DNA of 64,000 nt, from assembly GCA_020850755.1 (NCBI GenBank), contig JADZEB010000018.1:124001-188000 (forward strand), given 5' to 3'. This document shows, piece after piece, positions 35,445-45,880 of the stretch (position 1 is the first letter of the stretch; each line of letters starts with the position of its first letter). The position numbers were made by a program, and so were the translations under genes. The notes under the pieces were generated by a model. That model saw only the letters and a list, made by a program, of their open reading frames with translations, was not told the DNA's origin and ran no database searches. The stretch comes from Alphaproteobacteria bacterium. GTDB taxonomy: Bacteria > Pseudomonadota > Alphaproteobacteria > Acetobacterales > Acetobacteraceae.

Positions 35445-35738
35445 CGGCTCCTCCGCTCAGGGGTGGACCCCTGCCGAAAGGCGGGCGGACCCTAACTGCG
35501 CCCCCCACCCCTGTCAAGGCGCAAACGGCAGGTTTGCTGTCGTTTCGCCGCCTGCTTTGGCGCACCGTTGGCACGCCGGCGGACGGTGCGTGCGCGGCCG
35601 CGAAAAGCGCCCCCGCGCCAGGCTTCGGCGGGGTGTTCGGCGGGGCGTTCGGCGGGGCGTTCGGCGCAGCGCTCGGCGGGAAGGAACGCCCGATTCGCTG
35701 TCCCGGCCGGTGGCCTATTCCGCCGCCTACTCTGCCGC
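35445..35738. repeat. Intergenic region with two 12-bp tandem repeats
   Basis: 294 bases between smc and the ATP synthase operon. At about 35630-35680 the unit TTCGGCGGGGCG repeats three to four times with variation. At 35717-35751 the unit GCCGCCTACTCT repeats three times and runs into the smc coding end, so the smc TAG stop (complement of CTA at 35739) recurs in frame in the next units. The atpI promoter should lie between 35445 and about 35620; no clear boxes are recognised. Confidence 0.7.
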
Positions 35739-38700
35739 CTACTCTGCCGCCTGGGCCTGCGCCACCCCGGCCAGTTCCTCGGCCCGGCCGAGATCGACCG
35801 AGACGAGCTGGCTGATGCCGCGCTCGGGCATGGTCACGCCGAACAGCCGGTGCATGCGCGCCATGGTCATGCGGTGGTGGGTGACGATCAGGAAGCGCGT
35901 GCGGGTGCTGGCGGCGATCTCCTCCAGCAAGGTGCAGAAGCGATCGACATTGGCATCGTCGAGCGGGGCGTCCACCTCGTCCAGCACGCAGATCGGCGCC
36001 GGGTTGGTCAGGAACACGGCGAAGATGAGGGAGAGCGCGGTCAGCGCCTGCTCCCCGCCCGACAGGAGCGAGAGCGTGGTCAGCTTCTTGCCCGGCGGGC
36101 TGGCCATGATCTCAAGGCCCGCTTCAAGCGGATCGTCGGAATCGATCAGCTTCAGATGCGCGCTGCCGCCGCCGAACAGGCGGGTGAACAGCTCCTGGAA
36201 ATGCTTGTCCACGACGGCGAAGCTGGCGAGCAGACGCTCGCGCCCCTCGCGGTTGAGCGCGCCGATGCCCGCGCGCAGCTTGGCGATGGCGGCGGTGAGG
36301 TCGGCACGCTCGGTGGTGAGCGTGTCGATCTGGGTCTCGATCTCCTGTGCCTCCACCTCGGCGCGCAGGTTCACCGGCCCCATGCCGTCGCGTTCCTTGA
36401 TCAGCCGCTCCAGCCGCTTGCCGGCATGCTCCTCGGCCTCGGGCGTGGGCTCGGGCAGGTCCTCGGCCTGCTCGGCGGCAAGCTCGGCGGCCGAGAGCGC
36501 CAGGCGCTCGACGATGCGCAGGCCAAGCTCGGCCACCGCCTGGCGGGCCTGCTGCACGGCGGCCTCGGCGCGGACGCGATCCTCCCGCGTGGCGGCGGCT
36601 TCCTGCTCGCGCGCGCGCAGGTCGCGATCGGCGGCGGACAGCGCAAGCTCGGCCGAGGCGAGCGCGTCCATCGCCTTGCGGCGCGAGGATTCGGCCTCGG
36701 CCAGATCGTCCATCAGCGCGTTGCGCCGCGCCGCCAACTCACCCGGCAGGGCGGCGATCGCATCGCGCGCCTCGGCGGCGAGCGCGTGGCGCTGGGCCAG
36801 GTCGGCAAGCCGCCGGGCCGCGCCGGCCGCGCGCGACTGCCAGGAGGCAAGCTCGCGCGCGATCACGTCGGCGCGGCGGCGATGCTCGGCCGCCTCGCGC
36901 TCGATCGCGGCAAGCAGGCTGCGCGCCTGGGCATCGCTGGTGCGTGCGTCGGACAGGCGCGTGCGCGCCTCGGCCAGGCGTGCGCGCGCGGCGTCGAGCG
37001 GGGGGAGTTCGGCCTGCGCGGCGCGGGCGCGCGCAAGAGCGGCCTCGACCTCGGCCTGGTCGGCGGCGATGCGCCCGGCCTGCTCGCTCAACGTGCCGAG
37101 GCGGGCGGAGGCCGCGGTCGCCTGCTGGCTCAGCGAGGCATGGGCGTGGCGCGCGCGGTCGTAATCGCCCTCGGCGGCGCGGCGGGCCTGGCGCGCTTGC
37201 TGCTCGCGCAGGGCGGCCTGCGCCTCGCGCGCGGCGGCGGCCTCGCGCGTGGCGCGCGCGGCGGTGAGCGCGGTCTCGGCCTCGGCCAGCGCGGTGCGCA
37301 CGGTGGCCAGGCGGTTGCGCTGTTGCAGGCGGATCGCGGCGGCGGTGGGCGCGCCGGCCGCCATGCGGTAGCCGTCCCAGCGCCACAGTGCGCCGTCGCG
37401 GCTGACCAGCCGCTGGCCGGGGCGAAGCTGTGCCATCAGCGCATCGCCTTGGGCCGCGTCCGCGACCAGTCCAATCTGGCCCAAGGCGCGGGCAAGCGCC
37501 GCCGGCGCGGCGATGTGGCCGGCGAGCGGCTCGGTCCCTTCGGGCAGGGCTTGCGCCGGGTCGAGCGCGGGCAGGGTGCGCCAATGCTTGGCCGCGGCCT
37601 CGTCGCCCGAGGCGTCGAGATCCTCGCCGAAGGCGGCGCCGAGCGCGGTCTCGAGGCCCGCCGGCACTGCCACCGCGTCGATCATCGGCGGCCAGAGCTC
37701 GTTGTCCTTGACCGCCAGCAGCGCGGCCAATCCTTGCGCCTCGGCGGCGAGCTTGGCGCGCGCCGCTTCCGCCTCGTGCTGGGCCTTGACGCTGGCGGCC
37801 GTTTCCGACTGCGCCGTGCCGCGCGCGGCCTCGGCCGCCTCGACCTCGTTGCGCGCGGCGGCGAGTGCGGCCGATGTCGCCTCGGTCTCGGCGGCGGCGG
37901 CATCGAGGCGCGCGGCCTCGATCAGCCGCGCCTCGGCCTCGGCCTTCTCGCGCGCCAGCGTCTCGGCCTGCTGGCCGAGGCGGTTGCGCCGGCTGTCGAG
38001 CTGGCCGATCTCGGCGCCGAGCGCGTTGGCGCGGGCGGAGATCTCGGCCACCTGTTCGGTGAGCGCCGCCGCCTCGGCCTCCAGCGCGGCAACGGCGCTG
38101 GCGACTGCATCGCGCGTGGTGCGCGCGGCGATCAGGCGCGCGGGCTCGCCTGCCTGCTGGAGCGCGATCTGGTCGCGCTCGGCGGCAAGGCGCGCATCGG
38201 CGGCCTCCGCATCGTGGCGCAGCGCCTGCTCGCGCGCGGTGTCGGCCTCGATCTGGGCCAGCCGCGCCTCGGCCTCGGCCAGGCCCTGGATCGCGCGCTT
38301 CTCCTCGGCCTCGATCTGCTCGCGCTCGATCACGCGCCGTTGCAATGCGGCCGCGGCCTCGGCCTCGATCGAGCGCAGGGGCGGCAGCGTGCTGGCAGCT
38401 TCCGCCTGGATCGCGGCGGCATGGGTGGCGGCGGCGGCGGCCTCGGCCACGCGCGCCTCGGTCTCGGCCAGGCGCGCCGCGGCCTCGGTCTCGGCTAGCC
38501 AGCCGCGCGCCAGCCTTATCGCCAGCAGGCGCGCCTCGGCGTTGCGGATATGCTCGGAGATCGAGCGGTAGCGCGCCGCCTGGCGCGCCTGGCGCTTGAG
38601 GCCCTGGAGCTGCGTCTCCAGCCCGTTCAGCACATCGTCGGCGCGGAGCAGGTTCTGCTCGGCCGCGCGCAGGCGCAGCTCGGCCTCGTGGCGGCGCGCA

Positions 38701-39227
38701 TGCAGGCCGGTGATGCCGGCCGCCTCCTCCAGGATCATGCGCCGTTCGTCGGGCTTGGCATTCACCAGCGCGCCGACGCGGCCCTGGCTCACCATCGCGG
38801 TCGAGCGCGCGCCGGTGGCGGAATCGGCGAACAGGGTCTGCACGTCGCGCGCGCGCGTCTCGCGGCCATTGACGCGATAGAGCGAGCCCATGCCGCGCTC
38901 GATGCGCCGGCTGATGTCGATCTCGGGCTCGTTGGCGACCGCGGCGGGCGCTGTGCCGGCGGCATTGTCGAGCAGCAGGTGGACCTCGGCCACGTTGCGC
39001 GCGGGCCTCGCCTCGGTGCCGGCGAAGATGACATCCTCCATGCCGCCGCCGCGCATCTGCTTGGGGCTGGTCTCGCCCATCACCCAGCGCACCGCCTCGA
39101 CGATGTTCGACTTGCCGCAGCCATTCGGCCCGACAATGCCGGTGAGCCCGTCGCCGATCGGCACCTCGGTCGGCTCGACGAAGGACTTGAACCCGACAAG
39201 CTTCAGCTTGGTGAACTGCACGGGCAC
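35739..39227 (-). CDS. smc: Chromosome segregation protein SMC
   Basis: A 1162-residue protein, normal for bacterial SMC. The N-terminal head has GFKSFVEPTEVPIG and Walker A GPNGCGKSNIVEAVRW (about residues 33-48). Long Ala/Glu/Arg-rich coiled coils flank a hinge (about residues 510-650, with LEGTEPLAGHI-like sequence and GYRMAAGAP). The C-terminal head has the ABC signature TLSLLSGGEQALTALSLIFA and Walker B PICVLDEVDAPLDDANVDRF. It compacts and segregates chromosomes with ScpAB. The start is GTG. It lies downstream of dciA and the DsbA-like gene on the same strand, a conserved alphaproteobacterial cluster. Confidence 0.97.
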   Translation of the reverse strand: MPVQFTKLKLVGFKSFVEPTEVPIGDGLTGIVGPNGCGKSNIVEAVRWVMGETSPKQMRGGGMEDVIFAGTEARPARNVAEVHLLLDNAAGTAPAAVANEPEIDISRRIERGMGSLYRVNGRETRARDVQTLFADSATGARSTAMVSQGRVGALVNAKPDERRMILEEAAGITGLHARRHEAELRLRAAEQNLLRADDVLNGLETQLQGLKRQARQAARYRSISEHIRNAEARLLAIRLARGWLAETEAAARLAETEARVAEAAAAATHAAAIQAEAASTLPPLRSIEAEAAAALQRRVIEREQIEAEEKRAIQGLAEAEARLAQIEADTAREQALRHDAEAADARLAAERDQIALQQAGEPARLIAARTTRDAVASAVAALEAEAAALTEQVAEISARANALGAEIGQLDSRRNRLGQQAETLAREKAEAEARLIEAARLDAAAAETEATSAALAAARNEVEAAEAARGTAQSETAASVKAQHEAEAARAKLAAEAQGLAALLAVKDNELWPPMIDAVAVPAGLETALGAAFGEDLDASGDEAAAKHWRTLPALDPAQALPEGTEPLAGHIAAPAALARALGQIGLVADAAQGDALMAQLRPGQRLVSRDGALWRWDGYRMAAGAPTAAAIRLQQRNRLATVRTALAEAETALTAARATREAAAAREAQAALREQQARQARRAAEGDYDRARHAHASLSQQATAASARLGTLSEQAGRIAADQAEVEAALARARAAQAELPPLDAARARLAEARTRLSDARTSDAQARSLLAAIEREAAEHRRRADVIARELASWQSRAAGAARRLADLAQRHALAAEARDAIAALPGELAARRNALMDDLAEAESSRRKAMDALASAELALSAADRDLRAREQEAAATREDRVRAEAAVQQARQAVAELGLRIVERLALSAAELAAEQAEDLPEPTPEAEEHAGKRLERLIKERDGMGPVNLRAEVEAQEIETQIDTLTTERADLTAAIAKLRAGIGALNREGRERLLASFAVVDKHFQELFTRLFGGGSAHLKLIDSDDPLEAGLEIMASPPGKKLTTLSLLSGGEQALTALSLIFAVFLTNPAPICVLDEVDAPLDDANVDRFCTLLEEIAASTRTRFLIVTHHRMTMARMHRLFGVTMPERGISQLVSVDLGRAEELAGVAQAQAAE

Positions 39228-39311
39228 GGCGTGGGGTCCTGCTATGGGCGTCGTCGTTGCGCGTTGTCGTCTCGGCGGTGCGGGCTCGGGCCGGGCCCGG
39301 GCCAGGCCGGC

Positions 39312-40022
39312 CTAGCGCAGGCCAAGCTCGCGCACGAAGCGGTCGAACGGGGCGTTGCCGTTGAGGCGGCGGTTGCCGGCGATGAAGGTGGGCGTCGATT
39401 CGACGCGGTGCTCCTGGTCGGCGCGCAGGCGCTGCTCCAGGATGCCGCGTTGCAGGTCGGGATTGCCGAGGCAGGCCTCGAACCCGCCCTCGGGCATGCC
39501 GGCCAGCGCCGCCATGCGCTTGAGATTGTCGATCGGGTTGCCGCGGAAGGCCCAGACGGGCTGCTCGGCCATCAGCAGCTCGACGAAGCCGGCATGTTGG
39601 TTGGCGGGCAGGCAGCGCGCCACCATCGCCCCGGCCAGCGCCACGCGGTCGAGCGGGTAGTCGCGGAAGATGAAGCGGATGTGGCCGGTATCGATCAGCT
39701 CGCGCTTGACCTGCGGCAGCACGTCCTTGTGGAAGGCGGCGCAGTGCGGGCAGGTGAGCGAGGCGTACTCGATCACCGTGATAGGCGCGTCCGGACGGCC
39801 CATGCTGCGCTCGGCCAGCATCTCGGCGATCGGCGGCAGGAGCGAGGGCGGCGCGGTCGGGGCCGGGCCGGCGGGGGAGGCTTGCGCCGGCGCCGCTGGC
39901 CCCTGGACCTGGGCCGGGGACTGTGCCTGGGCCGGGGACTGTGCCTGGGCCTGGGCGGGCACGCTGAACCAGGCGCCGCCGACCAGGGCGGCAGCTACCA
40001 ATACTTGTAGGACGCGGCGCAC
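39312..40022 (-). CDS. DsbA-family periplasmic thioredoxin-fold protein
   Basis: About 236 residues. A signal peptide (RRVLQVLVAAALVGGAWFSV) is followed by a Gln/Ala/Pro-rich linker with an 18-base repeat (AQAQSP). The thioredoxin fold has IEYASLTCPHCAAFHKDVLP, the CPHC active site of DsbA/Com1-like proteins, then RFIFRDYPLD and the cis-Pro region ESTPTFIAGNRRL. It should form or isomerise disulfides in exported proteins. I chose the GTG at 40022 because CGGAGAG lies seven bases upstream; a GTG at 40040 is open but has no ribosome site. Between dciA and smc. Confidence 0.92.
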   Translation of the reverse strand: MRRVLQVLVAAALVGGAWFSVPAQAQAQSPAQAQSPAQVQGPAAPAQASPAGPAPTAPPSLLPPIAEMLAERSMGRPDAPITVIEYASLTCPHCAAFHKDVLPQVKRELIDTGHIRFIFRDYPLDRVALAGAMVARCLPANQHAGFVELLMAEQPVWAFRGNPIDNLKRMAALAGMPEGGFEACLGNPDLQRGILEQRLRADQEHRVESTPTFIAGNRRLNGNAPFDRFVRELGLR

Positions 40023-40160
40023 GTGGGCTCTCCGTTGCACAATATGTTGGGGCGCATCTTAGCCGGGCGCGCGGCGCGGAGTCGAGTCCTCCGCCCCCGG
40101 CGGCAGTGCTGGTCTCGGGTTGCGGCGGGCCTGCCCCCGAGGTGGGGGCGAGGGGCCGCG

Positions 40161-40325
40161 CGGCAAGGGTGGCGGCAAGGGTGGCGGCAAGGGTGGCGGC
40201 GGGGCGCGGCATAGGGTGCGGCACTGGGCGCGGCCACCGCCCTTCCTGCCCCAGGACCTGCCCCGGTCCCAGCCCCAGGACCTGCCCCGGTCCCAGCCTC
40301 AGGCCCCGCCCCGGTCCCAGCCTCA
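40161..40325. repeat. Two tandem repeats downstream of dciA
   Basis: At 40161-40202 GGCAAGGGTGGC-type 12-base units occur three to four times. At 40249-40320 a 24-base unit (CCCCAGGACCTGCCCCGGTC then CCAG) occurs three times, the last with substitutions, and a partial fourth overlaps the dciA stop at 40323. Twenty-four bases is eight codons, so the array may have grown as a coding tail, but it lies beyond the present stop codon. Region 40041-40322 holds no gene that I can support. Confidence 0.8.
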
Positions 40326-40964
40326 GCCCAGCCGCCCGGGCGGGGCGGGCGCGCCCGGCGGCGCGTCCGGGCGGGCTGCGCCCTCGGCGGCCGCTTTCCC
40401 GGCATCGGCCGTCCGGTCGCTGGCGGCGGCGACGGCGCGGCCGAGCCGGGCCAGGGCCTCGCGCAGGGGTTCGCTGCCGATCGGGGCCAGCCGCTCGGCC
40501 AGATGCCGGGCCAGCCGGGAGCTCTCCGTGGGCGAGAGCGGGCGCTGGGCGGGGGCGGGGCGGGCCGTCCTGCCGGGCATCGCCACCGCCGCGGCGGCGA
40601 TGCGTGCCGGGGTCTGCACGAAGCGCATCCGCGCCACCAGCGCGTGCCCGGCCTGGGCGTTGATGCGCTCGATCAGCTGCGGGGCGAGGTGCTGGAGTTC
40701 GAGCGCGATCGGCCCCGATGCCTCCACCGTCAGCGTGCCGCCGGGCCTGGCCGCGCTGCCACCGGCAAGCCGCAGCGGCGTGGTCACGGCGGCAAGGGCT
40801 GGGCCGACGATCTCGGCCCAGTCGGCCAGCAGGCGGACGGTGGCCGGGGCGCGCTTGCGGAAGCTCGCCCGCGTCACCGCCGGCAGCACGGCGCCGAGCG
40901 GGCGCGGGCCGGCGCTTGCCCGTCGCCTCTCCTCCTGGTCCGGTGCGGACTCGGCTGTGCTCAT
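40323..40964 (-). CDS. dciA: DciA family replicative helicase loader (DUF721)
   Basis: A 213-residue protein. The DUF721 core is RPLGAVLPAVTRASFRKRAP, LLADWAEIVGPALAAVTTPL and GGTLTVEASGPIALELQHLA (about residues 25-110). DciA loads the replicative helicase DnaB in bacteria that lack DnaC. The C-terminal 90 residues are Ala/Arg/Pro-rich and likely disordered, which is usual for the family. It diverges from mutY with 68 bases between the starts and precedes the DsbA-like and smc genes. Confidence 0.88.
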   Translation of the reverse strand: MSTAESAPDQEERRRASAGPRPLGAVLPAVTRASFRKRAPATVRLLADWAEIVGPALAAVTTPLRLAGGSAARPGGTLTVEASGPIALELQHLAPQLIERINAQAGHALVARMRFVQTPARIAAAAVAMPGRTARPAPAQRPLSPTESSRLARHLAERLAPIGSEPLREALARLGRAVAAASDRTADAGKAAAEGAARPDAPPGAPAPPGRLG

Positions 40965-41032
40965 GGCACCTGTTCGCGTGCGTGTTCGCGTGCTTGCCGG
41001 ATCGGCCGGGCGGCACCTATGGTCGGGCGGCA

Positions 41033-42223
41033 ATGACGCGCAGCACCACTGCCAGCTCCACGGCCAGCACCACTACCAGCTCCACCGCCCGGAGGCCGCG
41101 GGCGAAAGCTAGGGCTTCGCCCGGCGTGGCTCAAGCAAACTCGACAGCGGCCGGCACCGCGCCGCCGGGCGCCGCCTTGCGCCTGCTCGCCTGGTATGAC
41201 CGCCACCGCCGCGACCTGCCCTGGCGCGCGCGGGCCGGCGAACGGCCCGATCCCTACCGCGTCTGGCTGTCCGAGATCATGCTGCAACAGACCAGTGCCG
41301 CGGCGGTGGGTCCCTATTTCGCGCGCTTCCTGGTGGCGTTCCCGACCATCGAGGCGCTGGCGGCGGCGCCGGCCGAGCGGGTGATGCGGCTCTGGGCCGG
41401 GCTCGGCTACTATGCGCGGGCGCGCAACCTGCACCGCGCGGCGCAGGCGGTGGCGGCGGCCGGCGGGCGCTTCCCGGAGACCGAGGAGGGGCTGCGCGCC
41501 CTGCCCGGCATCGGCCGCTACACAGCCGCCGCCATTGCCGCGATCGCCTATGGACGGCCCGTTGTCGCGGTCGATGGCAATGTCGAGCGCGTGATGGCCC
41601 GCCTGTTCGCGCTCGGCACGCCCTTGCCCGCCGCCAAGCCGGCTCTGGCCGATCTGGCGCAGGCGATCGTCGCGCAGGCGCCGGCGCGGGCGCGGCCGGG
41701 CGATTTCGTCCAGGCGCTGTTCGATCTCGGCGCCGGCATCTGCACGCCGAGGAAGCCGCTCTGCGCCCTCTGTCCCTGGCGCGAGGATTGCGCCGCGCGC
41801 GCGCAAGCCATCGCCGAGAGCCTGCCGGCCAAGGCGCCCAGGGCCGAACGCCCGCGCCGGCACGGCATCGCCTTCTGGATCGAGGATCGCCACGGCGCCG
41901 TGCTGTTGCGCCGCCGCCCGGCGCGGGGGCTCTTGGGCGGGATGCCGGAACTCCCCGGCACCGAGTGGCGCGCGGCGCGCTGGACACTGGCCGAGGCGCT
42001 GGCGCACGCGCCCGATGCGCCCGGCGCGCGCTGGCGCCTCCTGCCGGCCGAGGCGCGGCATGTGTTCAGCCATTTCGAGCTCGGGCTCGGGCTGGCGCTG
42101 GCGCGGGTCGGGCGCATCGCCGTGCCCGAGGGGCACTGGCTCGTGCCGCGCGCGGGCCTGCTGGCGGAAGGCTTCCCGACCGCGATCGCCAAGGTGGTGA
42201 AGCTCGGCCTGGCCGAGCCCTGA
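41033..42223 (+). CDS. mutY: Adenine DNA glycosylase MutY
   Basis: A 396-residue repair enzyme that removes adenine opposite 8-oxoguanine. It has a low-complexity Thr/Ser-rich N-terminal extension (about 30 residues). The catalytic domain contains WLSEIMLQQTSAAAVGPYF (catalytic Glu), the helix-hairpin-helix ALPGIGRYTAAAIAAIAYG, and VVAVDGNVERVMARL (catalytic Asp). The [4Fe-4S] site is CTPRKPLCALCPWREDC (C-x6-C-x2-C-x5-C, about residue 236). The C-terminal NUDIX-like domain has LLRRRPARGLLGGMPELPG and HVFSHFELGL, which recognises 8-oxoG. Divergent from dciA. Confidence 0.96.
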   Translation: MTRSTTASSTASTTTSSTARRPRAKARASPGVAQANSTAAGTAPPGAALRLLAWYDRHRRDLPWRARAGERPDPYRVWLSEIMLQQTSAAAVGPYFARFLVAFPTIEALAAAPAERVMRLWAGLGYYARARNLHRAAQAVAAAGGRFPETEEGLRALPGIGRYTAAAIAAIAYGRPVVAVDGNVERVMARLFALGTPLPAAKPALADLAQAIVAQAPARARPGDFVQALFDLGAGICTPRKPLCALCPWREDCAARAQAIAESLPAKAPRAERPRRHGIAFWIEDRHGAVLLRRRPARGLLGGMPELPGTEWRAARWTLAEALAHAPDAPGARWRLLPAEARHVFSHFELGLGLALARVGRIAVPEGHWLVPRAGLLAEGFPTAIAKVVKLGLAEP

Positions 42224-42247
42224 TCCTTCACGCTTGGCGCTTCGGGT

Positions 42248-42949
42248 TCAGTCCTTGACCGGTCCGAAACTGTCCTTGGCCGGGCCGCTGCCCCCATCGT
42301 CGGCGCGCGCCGCCCCGCTGCGCGCGCTATCGCCGGCGCGGCGCGGCTCGCCGCTGACGAGATGCACCTGGCGTGCGCCCAGCATGTCGGGGGCCGGCCC
42401 GTCCGACCAGGTGACGAGGCGCGGCGCGTCGCCGCGCGCCACCACGAAGGCGCGCATGCTGCGCCCGGCCTCGTTGCTCGGCAGCTCGATCGGGCCATCG
42501 ACCAGGCGATAGCCGGCGGCGCGCGCGCGGGCGAGCAGCGCGGGCTCGATCGTGGCGCCCTCCTCGGTATAGAGCGTCAGGCGGCAGAGCCCGCTGTCAT
42601 AGGCGGTGACGAGCAGGGAGGTGGCGGGCAGCAGGAAGGCCTGGCCCGGCTGGCCGGCAAGCCCGCGGCGCGACAGCGTCGGTTCGAGCGGGCGGGCGCC
42701 GACGCGCTCGAGCCGCGCCAGCCGCGCGGCGACATTGCCGCCATCCTCGACGCAGGCGCCCATGAAGATGCCGGCGACATTGGGCAGGTTGGCAGCCGAG
42801 GTGAGGGCGCTCGATCCGCTGTCCGGGCCGGGCTTGGCCGCGCGCTCGAGGCCGGCGCAGCCCGCCGCCATCGCCGCGACCAGGCCAAGCGCCAGCGCGC
42901 GCGCTGCAAGCGGGCTGGCCGAGGCGGTTCCGGTGCGCATCGCGGTCAT
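42248..42949 (-). CDS. Predicted lipoprotein of unknown function
   Basis: A 233-residue protein. The start at 42949 has AAGGGAG about ten bases upstream. The leader LALGLVAAMAAGCAGLERAA has a lipobox with Cys at about residue 31. The mature part includes GIFMGACVEDGGNVAARLAR, FLLPATSLLVTAYDSGLCRL and MRAFVVARGDAPRLVTWSDG, and three Cys. The pattern recalls conserved NMCC_0638-like or other alphaproteobacterial surface proteins of unknown role, but I cannot name the family. It converges on mutY with 24 bases between the stop codons and lies 100 bases downstream of ccrM. Confidence 0.8.
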   Translation of the reverse strand: MTAMRTGTASASPLAARALALGLVAAMAAGCAGLERAAKPGPDSGSSALTSAANLPNVAGIFMGACVEDGGNVAARLARLERVGARPLEPTLSRRGLAGQPGQAFLLPATSLLVTAYDSGLCRLTLYTEEGATIEPALLARARAAGYRLVDGPIELPSNEAGRSMRAFVVARGDAPRLVTWSDGPAPDMLGARQVHLVSGEPRRAGDSARSGAARADDGGSGPAKDSFGPVKD

Positions 42950-43049
42950 GGCGGCGCATGCTCCCTTGGCGCGCGGCGCGGGGTCAAGCGAAACCGCTGC
43001 GACAAGGACGAGGCATGCCGGCGGCGAGCCGGCGCATCCGCGCCTGTGA

Positions 43050-44275
<1,226 letters not shown>

Positions 44276-44277
<2 letters not shown>

Positions 44278-44941
44278 AATTCAGTGGCAGACGGTATTGA
44301 GATGTTATGTCAGCCACGCCGGCAAAATCCCGGCGGTGATGGGCGGTGCGGCCCAAGCGGCGCAGCGCGGCCTTGTGCGGCGGGGTCGGGTAGCCGGCAT
44401 TGGTCTCCCAGCCGAAACCCGGATAGCGGCGGGCGAGCCGCTCCATCAGCCGATCGCGCGTCACCTTGGCGATGATCGAGGCCGCGGCGATGGACAGCGA
44501 GCGGCCATCGCCGCCCACCACGGCCTGCGCCGGGCAGGCAAGCTCGGGCGGGACGCGGTTGCCGTCGATCAGGGCGAGGTCGGGCAAGCCGCCGGCAAGG
44601 CGGGCGAGCGCGCGGCACATCGCGAGCATGCTCGCGCCCAGTATGTTGCGCGCGGCGATCTCGGCCACCGAGGCCGCGCCGATGCCGATCTCGACCAGCC
44701 CCTCGGCTTCCGCGGTGCGCAGATCGGCGTAGAGGCGCGCACGCTCGGCCGCGGCGAGCGCCTTGGAATCGTCGAGCCCCCAGGCGAGCGCGTGCGGCAA
44801 CTCGTGCGTATGGAACACCAGCGCCGCCGCCACCACCGGGCCGGCGAGCGGGCCGCGCCCGGCCTCGTCCACCCCGGCGATGCGCAAGGTCTCGGCCCGT
44901 GCGCCGCGCGCGGCGCGGCGTTCGAGGGCGAAATCGGGCAT
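44276..44941 (-). CDS. rnhB: Ribonuclease HII
   Basis: A 221-residue enzyme that removes ribonucleotides embedded in DNA and RNA primers. [20 protein letters not shown] carries the catalytic Asp-Glu, [17 protein letters not shown] follows, and [20 protein letters not shown] and [17 protein letters not shown] complete the family pattern. Position immediately before ccrM is conserved in alphaproteobacteria. The short N-terminal extension (about 20 residues) is Arg-rich. Both RNase H types, HI (rnhA) and HII, are thus present in the window. Confidence 0.96.
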
Positions 44942-44978
44942 GCGCCCGAGTGCCGGCGTGCCTGTGCCCGCCGCGGCG

Positions 44979-45827
44979 CTAGCGGCCGGCCGGGCGCGGC
45001 GCGATGGTGGTCGTGCTGGTGCCGGCGCCCTGCGCGCCCTGGCGCGACAATGCCGCCTCGCGCGCGCGCCGCGCCGTCAGGTTGGCGATCAGCCGGTCAT
45101 AGACATCGGTCAGGCAATCGACGGGCATGCGCCCGACCGGCCGTTCGCAGCGTTCCAGCGCCTGGTTGATCCCGGCCCAGTCGCGCACCGATTGCGCCAC
45201 CGTGCCGGCATTGTGCGCGGGATTGACCAGGAAGGGGCGGAGCAGCTCGACCATCTGCTCCTCGAGCTCGCGCAGCAGCGGCTGGGCGCAGATCACCTTG
45301 GCGATCGGGCGCGCATCGGCGGCGCAATCGACCGCGCGCACATCGGGTGCGGCCTGCGGCGTGGCGGCGGCGGGACTTGCGGGCGGCTTGGCGGCCGTGG
45401 CCGGCCTTGCGCTCGCCTCCAGCGCCGCGACGCGCTGGCTCATCGCCGCGCGCAGGCACTCGATCGCGCTGCCGGATGCCGGGCGCTCGCAGGCGCGGCG
45501 GCTGGCAAGCCAGGCGCGCTGCTCGCGCTCGATCCGGCTGCGCTCGGCGCCGGCGGGGGTCGCGCCACGCAGGCCGGCATAGGCGGTGGCGATGCGCCGG
45601 TCGAGCGTGGAGAGGGTGCGGTCGCCGCAGATGGTGCGCTCGTCCCAGGCGCGGGCGCGGGCGCAGTCGAAGGAGGGGCCTTCGCCTGCGCCCTGCGGGG
45701 CAGCGGGGGCCTGTGCGGCGGCGGGGCCGGCGGCGATGGCGGCCAGGATGGCGGCCAGGATGGCGGATGCCGCCAGCAGGCCCAGCGCGGCGATGCGCGA
45801 CAGGATCGGGTTGCGGCTCTGGCTCAT
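44979..45827 (-). CDS. LprI-like periplasmic protein with two Cys-motif repeats
   Basis: A 282-residue protein with a signal peptide ([20 protein letters not shown] then [10 protein letters not shown]). [20 protein letters not shown] and [17 protein letters not shown] match the lysozyme inhibitor LprI N-terminal-type domain (Cys-x-[RK] ... E-x-x-I-C). A second, diverged copy follows ([20 protein letters not shown] then [14 protein letters not shown]). Some members of the family inhibit lysozyme or act in envelope stress; this one is unproven. A GGAGGGG ribosome site precedes the ATG. The tail is Arg/Ala-rich. Confidence 0.8.
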   Translation of the reverse strand: MSQSRNPILSRIAALGLLAASAILAAILAAIAAGPAAAQAPAAPQGAGEGPSFDCARARAWDERTICGDRTLSTLDRRIATAYAGLRGATPAGAERSRIEREQRAWLASRRACERPASGSAIECLRAAMSQRVAALEASARPATAAKPPASPAAATPQAAPDVRAVDCAADARPIAKVICAQPLLRELEEQMVELLRPFLVNPAHNAGTVAQSVRDWAGINQALERCERPVGRMPVDCLTDVYDRLIANLTARRAREAALSRQGAQGAGTSTTTIAPRPAGR

Positions 45828-45880
45828 GATCGCCCCTCCATGGACGCGGGCTTCCGGCGCGGCTTCCGTGCGCGCCAGCC

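Noticed and set aside
40249-40320. Possible CRISPR array
   Set aside because: The 24-base units are directly adjacent with no spacers.
36739-41016. A 1425-codon frame overlapping smc, the DsbA-like gene and dciA
   Set aside because: It spans three real genes in another frame and has low-complexity composition.
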